Assembly: GCA_003170935.1 (NCBI GenBank)
Contig: PMYA01000014.1
Location: forward strand, 1 to 18,011
Length of the DNA stretch: 18,011 nucleotides
DNA from: Methanobacteriota archaeon
GTDB lineage: Archaea; Halobacteriota; Bog-38; Methanoflorentales; Methanoflorentaceae
Direction of reading: 5' to 3'
The translations under genes were made by a program, and so were the position numbers. Of this stretch, positions 14,340 through 18,011 are shown in pieces; positions within the stretch are counted from its first letter, which is position 1, and the number at the start of each line of letters is the position of its first letter. The notes under the pieces were generated by a model. The model worked only from the letters and a program-made list of their open reading frames with translations, was not told the DNA's origin and did not search any database.

Positions 14340-15863
14340 ATGAAAAAGAACTTCATCTGGTGGACACTCTTAATCGCATCTCTCGCGAACTTTATCATCA
14401 TCGTCGACGCGTTTTTTCTTACCGTCGCTATCACAACGCTCGTGCGCGAGCTGCATACCACCGTTCAGGTCATCCAAGCTACCCTCGCAGTATACTCACT
14501 TGTGATCGCATGCCTGCTGCTGCTCGGCGCTAAACTTCAAGACATCGTGGGGCGCAAGCGGACCTTTTTGTATGGAACGCTTATCTACGGAATAGGAACC
14601 GTAATCGCCGCGTTTAGCCTCAACGCTCCTATGCTCTTCATTGGCTGGTCGCTCCTTGAGGGAATCGGCGCAGCACTCATGCTCCCCGCCTCCGCGGCGC
14701 TCATCTCCAGCACATATGAAGGCAATGAGCGTGCGTTCGCATTTGGCCTCTGGGCGGCTATCGGCGGGATCGCCGCTGCTGTCGGTCCGCTATTAGGCGG
14801 CATACTAGCGACGTTTTGGAGCTGGCGTGTCGGCTTCGGCCTCGAGGCGGTTATCGTGGTGCTCATCTTTGCGCTCTCAAGGCGACTCTCCGAAGAACCG
14901 CCTACGATCAGTTGGCGCGATCTTGATGTAGTAGGGGTCGCGCTATCGGCGGCTGGCTTCTTTTTAGTCGTCGCTGGAACGCTTACGCTAAACGACCTCG
15001 GGGCGTGGGAACGTGTTCTTGTGCTCATCGGCACGGGAGCTCTGCTCTTGGTAGTTTTTGCTTTGTGGCAGCGCCGCCGAATCCGCCACCACAAAGTCCC
15101 GCTCACCGACATCACGCTCTTCCGTGCACGCGCATACAGCGCGGGGAACGCGGCAAATTTGCTTTTGCGTCTTAGCCTTGCAGGAATCGTCTTCATCATC
15201 CCTATATTCTTACAGGCCGTAACGGGCGTAAGTTCCTTTATGACAGGAGTTGCGTTTATTCCGCTAATGATCGCCCTGCTCATCACCTCGTTTGCATCAG
15301 GACCGCTATCCGCACGTCTCGCCCCACGTTTCCTTATCCCCATTGGCATTCTTATCGCTCTTTCCGGATCACTGCTCCTGCGAGGCGTTTTTAGCTTAAA
15401 CACGCACATTGTTGATATCTTCCCGGGTACCATCCTCATTGGCGCAGGACTTGGGCTTGCTCTCGGACCGCTCGTCAACCTTATCCTCTCGTCAGCGCCT
15501 GACGAAAAGCAGGCAGATGCATCAGGAATCTTGAACACAAGTACGAACCTCGGGGAATCGTTAGGAACAGCGGTCATCGGAGTGCTCCTTATTGTCAGCA
15601 TCTACTCGGCGCTCGGCCCTGCGGTAGAGAAGGCATATCCAACTCAAGTGACAGCACAGGACGTTAAAACGAACCTTCCGCGATGGGTTGACACACTCAA
15701 GACGACAGATCTACAGGTCGTGAAAGCAGAGCAAAATACCACGACGCAGATCGTCAACGAGACAATGAGTACTGCGATGCAACACGCGGTTGACGGCATC
15801 TCGCTCTTTTTGTTCGGTGGGTTTGTCGCTTCACTGTTTGTTGGTCGTCGGCGCACGGCGTGA
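14340..15863 (+). CDS. MFS multidrug exporter, DHA2 family (14 TM)
   Basis: A 507-residue membrane transporter of the EmrB/QacA-like DHA2 drug:H+ antiporter family. The first helix carries VDAFFLTVAI. Motif A is GAKLQDIVGRKR at 63-74, and motif C, the antiporter signature, is AAAVGPLLGG at 145-154, followed by FWSWRVGF. The length and about fourteen hydrophobic segments fit the DHA2 rather than the 12-TM DHA1 type. A polar external loop of about 65 residues with several Thr and Gln precedes the last helix, as usual in this family, and RRR ends the protein. The substrate is unknown. The gene faces the DUF1254/DUF1214 gene tail to tail, with 125 bases between, and no repressor gene is next to it. 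Confidence 0.95.
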   Translation: MKKNFIWWTLLIASLANFIIIVDAFFLTVAITTLVRELHTTVQVIQATLAVYSLVIACLLLLGAKLQDIVGRKRTFLYGTLIYGIGTVIAAFSLNAPMLFIGWSLLEGIGAALMLPASAALISSTYEGNERAFAFGLWAAIGGIAAAVGPLLGGILATFWSWRVGFGLEAVIVVLIFALSRRLSEEPPTISWRDLDVVGVALSAAGFFLVVAGTLTLNDLGAWERVLVLIGTGALLLVVFALWQRRRIRHHKVPLTDITLFRARAYSAGNAANLLLRLSLAGIVFIIPIFLQAVTGVSSFMTGVAFIPLMIALLITSFASGPLSARLAPRFLIPIGILIALSGSLLLRGVFSLNTHIVDIFPGTILIGAGLGLALGPLVNLILSSAPDEKQADASGILNTSTNLGESLGTAVIGVLLIVSIYSALGPAVEKAYPTQVTAQDVKTNLPRWVDTLKTTDLQVVKAEQNTTTQIVNETMSTAMQHAVDGISLFLFGGFVASLFVGRRRTA

Positions 15864-15988
15864 ACGGAATCGATTGGAAGCACTACAAGCATCCGCTGCT
15901 AGACAACGCAGATTGCGCCTGGCCATGATTGCGCTAGCGTTGCATGGAACTATCGCCGCCGCTCAAGAGCGCCCTTACCGGCGTCTAT

Positions 15989-16360
15989 TTACGACGCCGA
16001 CGCCGTCACATTTGTCGTCATTGTAGCGGAGCCCACCGTTTGAACCGCAGGCGGCACCCACAAGCCGTTCAGTGCGGCTTCTTGCGGCCAGTATTGACGC
16101 AGCACAAACTCAAACGCGCCTGGCGGAGCGGGAAGCCAGTTGGACTCTTTGTTACCACCAGGAGACGCGTTTTGAATGTAGATGTCGAGCGATCCGTCCG
16201 GGTTGTAAGTGAGGTTACCAATGTGCGGAGAGATCTCATATCGGTTAATTGGATTGGGTACGAGGCGGCCTTGGCTGTCGTAGAGGGTGACCGACCATAG
16301 CGCGTTGACAGGCGGGGTACTGTTGTTCGCAAAGTGTAACACGTAGTTATACGCGCCGGA
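15989..16360 (-). pseudogene. DUF1214 C-terminal part of the interrupted DUF1254/DUF1214 lipoprotein
   Basis: It continues the upstream gene in the same frame, directly after the TAA at 16361-16363. It reads SGAYNYVLHFANNSTPPVNA and LWSVTLYDSQGRLVPN, the DUF1214 core, then YNPDGSLDIYIQ and NWLPAPPGAFEFVLRQYWP, the usual end of the family, and stops at a TAA (15989-15991). The GTG at 16342 is an internal Val codon of YVLHF rather than a real start. No ribosome binding site precedes it, so this part is probably not made on its own. Confidence 0.85.
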
Positions 16361-17521
16361 TTACGGAACGCCCGTCGCATTGGATTTTGACTGGGAATAC
16401 AGCGCGTCCTGCGGGAGGTTATAGAGAGGAGACGATAGTGCCATGCCGGCACGAAGCGTGTAGTTTGTCCCGTAGTCGCCAGCATTATAAGGGATTAGCC
16501 AGCCGTTTACAACGGGTACGCTTGGCCAGTTGGCAGCCGCGGCATTGACTTGGGAAATGCCATCCTGATAGCCGTGGGTGATCGCATCCTGCATCGTGGC
16601 GTTCAGGCCGTTCCAAGCAAACGGTTTGCCTGGGATGATACCGATCCGTGCGATCTGATCGATAACGGGTGTATCCGCACTGTGTGGAGGATTGCCGCCC
16701 ATAAGCGTCGCCATACGACTATAGAATACATCAGGGGTCATATTCGCAACCTGAGCAGCGCTAGCGGGAGCTGTGAGATCGGTGCCGTTCACGCTAGGAT
16801 TCACCGGTACGTTAGTCGGCGGCATGTAGTTTGTGCCCCAGGCGCTCAGAGGGGTCAGGGTGACATTGTCCAAGAAGGCTGCTGCCGCAGGAAGGTCAGC
16901 GGGACCGTTCTGCTGTACCCTCATTGCAATCCAAACGGTGTTTGTTGGTGCCTGGTGTTTTGTCACGTTTGAGGGGAGCGTGTCGTTCCATCCGGGACCA
17001 ACGAGGGCGAAGGCGCCTGACTCGTTTCCAGTTGTGCGCGACCCCAGTGATGAGAAGTCGTTCATCCACGCATCTGCCATCTGGACCACGTAGTACCGAC
17101 CGTTCGAGGCAGGAACGCTCAGCACCATCGGTTCTTGCGTCAGGTTGAGCCATGCTACAATATTGCTAAAATCAACGTTTGGATACGAGGCCGATACACC
17201 TGTCGCCGCTGTTGGTGGCGTCTGGTACAGTCTTACAAGCTGGTTGATGGGTGCCACACCACGCGTTAGATCCGGCGATGGCACTGCCGTTTGGTGATCC
17301 TTCCAGACGTCCATGAAGACGAGGGGGTAGCCGAAGACGTATGCTGCCGCCGCGATCTGTCGTGCCTCCGCCGGTGTCGGCGAGCCGGTCGTGGCGGGAA
17401 TCGTGGTCCCATCGATCGTCTGGTTGGTAGACGCGTTCTGGGTGGTCGGGCTCGTACACCCAGCGCTGGAGAGTACTATGATGATAATGACAAGGATGCT
17501 CAGCATCCAGAATGGTTTCAT
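16361..17521 (-). CDS. DUF1254-domain lipoprotein, cut short by an in-frame TAA
   Basis: A 386-codon frame with a signal peptide and lipobox SSAG before Cys22, a Thr/Ser/Pro linker to about 50, then the DUF1254 domain (about 52-200), beginning EARQIAAAAYVFGYPLVFMD, and the inter-domain region. Proteins of this type are exported and have both DUF1254 and DUF1214; their activity is not established. The family text G-x-P-L-x-G-x-x-x-Y-V-L-H-F is here GVP-stop-SGAYNYVLHF, so TAA at 16361-16363 sits at a Leu position and is one base from TTA. The whole gene would be 510 codons (15989-17521). A TATA-like box 24 bases before the ATG suggests a leaderless transcript. Asn-X-Thr/Ser sequons are many, as in the Met-rich lipoprotein. 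Confidence 0.9.
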   Translation of the reverse strand: MKPFWMLSILVIIIIVLSSAGCTSPTTQNASTNQTIDGTTIPATTGSPTPAEARQIAAAAYVFGYPLVFMDVWKDHQTAVPSPDLTRGVAPINQLVRLYQTPPTAATGVSASYPNVDFSNIVAWLNLTQEPMVLSVPASNGRYYVVQMADAWMNDFSSLGSRTTGNESGAFALVGPGWNDTLPSNVTKHQAPTNTVWIAMRVQQNGPADLPAAAAFLDNVTLTPLSAWGTNYMPPTNVPVNPSVNGTDLTAPASAAQVANMTPDVFYSRMATLMGGNPPHSADTPVIDQIARIGIIPGKPFAWNGLNATMQDAITHGYQDGISQVNAAAANWPSVPVVNGWLIPYNAGDYGTNYTLRAGMALSSPLYNLPQDALYSQSKSNATGVP

Positions 17522-17544
17522 ACGGGGTTAGTGTCAGGTACACA

Positions 17545-17553
17545 CCTAAATAG
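17545..17553 (-). promoter_or_regulatory. TATA-like box of the DUF1254 lipoprotein gene
   Basis: The minus strand has CTATTTAGG ending 24 bases before the ATG at 17521, with no ribosome binding site between. That distance places transcription start at or near the ATG, as in leaderless archaeal genes. Confidence 0.4.
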
Positions 17554-17705
17554 CTTGCGAGATGCAGCGCCGTTTCGCCGTAGGTGCGATAAAATCGAAA
17601 CGAGTGTATGACAAAACGGTTGCTGGATTCACGCAAGAAGGGTTTACCCCTCGACCTGATTGGACTAATACTTGGAAAGTTACGTATCACCGAAAACTTA
17701 CGGAA

Positions 17706-17746
17706 ATACGGATGCATCGTATACCGCCTCCGTCTGATGTAGGCGA
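17706..17746 (-). repeat. Fourth site (copy D): two tandem 5-bp/7-base hairpins, tRNA-half-like
   Basis: 17730-17746 aligns with the hairpins of copies A and C (plus strand CTCCGTCTGATGTAGGCGA) and on the minus strand encodes FAYIRRR, as at the end of copy C (AYIRRR). After seven bases a second hairpin, ATACG-GATGCAT-CGTAT (17706-17722), has a perfect 5-bp stem and a 7-base loop, the place and size of a T arm. The small-protein core itself is absent to the right, so only the end of the unit remains. Confidence 0.4.
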
Positions 17747-17750
17747 AGAC

Positions 17751-18011
17751 CAAACGCTTGACTATGACCACACTTCGTAACCAATAAACAGACTTATTAT
17801 TAAGATCTCAACTCTTCAGTGTCAAATCAGATATCAGAGCACAAAATCGCCGAGCGCGGAAGCCGAATAAATGGGTGGGCGTGTGACGGCTCCTTGCTCT
17901 TAAGTCCGAGCTTGTGTGTGCAAACCGGTTGCTCAAGCGCTAACCGGTTTCTGTCTGCATAATCCTTGTTATTTTGTGAATTAACCCGATTTGCTCATGA
18001 TAATATTAACG
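17751..18011. other. Terminal region without a recognisable gene
   Basis: From the copy D hairpin to the window edge I see no gene on either strand; short frames (for example one starting MGGRVTAP near 17870) are chance. The notable element is the inverted repeat at 17922-17950. The window may cut the promoter region of a gene lying to the right. Confidence 0.4.
17922..17950. promoter_or_regulatory. Perfect 9-bp inverted repeat AAACCGGTT...AACCGGTTT
   Basis: Arms AAACCGGTT (17922-17930) and AACCGGTTT (17942-17950) with an 11-base spacer. Each arm also contains the palindrome AACCGGTT, so the two centres are 20 bases apart, about two helical turns, which suits a pair of dimer sites. There is no T-run, which speaks against a terminator. 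Confidence 0.5.

Noticed and set aside
14585..15601. 338-codon minus-strand frame antisense to the MFS gene
   Set aside because: Ser/Arg/Pro-rich shadow of a strongly recognised transporter.
16361..16363. Recoding of the stop as pyrrolysine or selenocysteine
   Set aside because: Those use TAG and TGA; this stop is TAA, and the family has Leu at the position.
17172..17771. 199-codon minus-strand frame starting at copy D and overlapping the DUF1254 gene
   Set aside because: Beyond AYIRRR the text is His/Arg-rich and patternless and lies in the wrong frame over a clear lipoprotein gene.
1..18011. CRISPR array or rRNA genes
   Set aside because: No regularly spaced direct repeats of 20-40 bases and no rRNA-like stretches seen on reading through.

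Overview
The window looks like accessory DNA of a euryarchaeon, most likely a methanogen-type Methanomicrobia relative. The reasons are the archaeal-style lipoproteins (lipobox Cys followed by Thr/Pro/Ser-rich linkers), a flavoredoxin-like protein, a leaderless gene with a TATA-like box about 24 nt before its ATG, and an archaeal-type tRNA-Val 3' half. This is inference from gene style; no marker gene fixes the lineage.

Left part (1-6000): a DUF1801 protein and a flavoredoxin-family FMN protein are intact. A gene graveyard follows (about 1.9-4.1 kb): tyrosine-recombinase tails, an SRPBCC fragment, a frameshifted SnoaL/NTF2-like gene and another frameshifted gene, with two or three small possibly functional ORFs and several perfect inverted repeats among them. 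An arsenate reductase of the thioredoxin-coupled ArsC type and a SAM-dependent O-methyltransferase follow on the minus strand.

Right part (6000-18011): this begins at an orphan 3' half of tRNA-Val(GAC) at 6082-6128, the classic scar of an element integrated into a tRNA gene. To its right are four loci, about 3.5-4 kb apart, related to one another (near 6.1-6.45, 10.26-10.46, 13.73-14.11 and 17.71-17.75 kb). The first and third carry a minus-strand small ORF of one conserved family, the second a truncated copy, and the fourth only the terminal hairpin. The first, third and fourth end in an anticodon-arm-like hairpin, which in the first is the real tRNA half. Tyrosine-recombinase C-terminal remnants lie beside the first and third. 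Between these loci sit ion, metal and drug transport genes: a Met-rich lipoprotein with a CopB-type P1B-ATPase, a Na+/Ca2+ exchanger-family protein, an APC permease, a 14-TM MFS exporter, and a DUF1254/DUF1214 lipoprotein broken by one in-frame TAA.

Reading of the whole: a genomic island, or a tandem pile-up of small integrative elements, at a tRNA-Val site, carrying metal-resistance and transport cargo, with much decay of non-selected genes. The small-ORF/hairpin/recombinase-tail unit is the part most likely to be undescribed.
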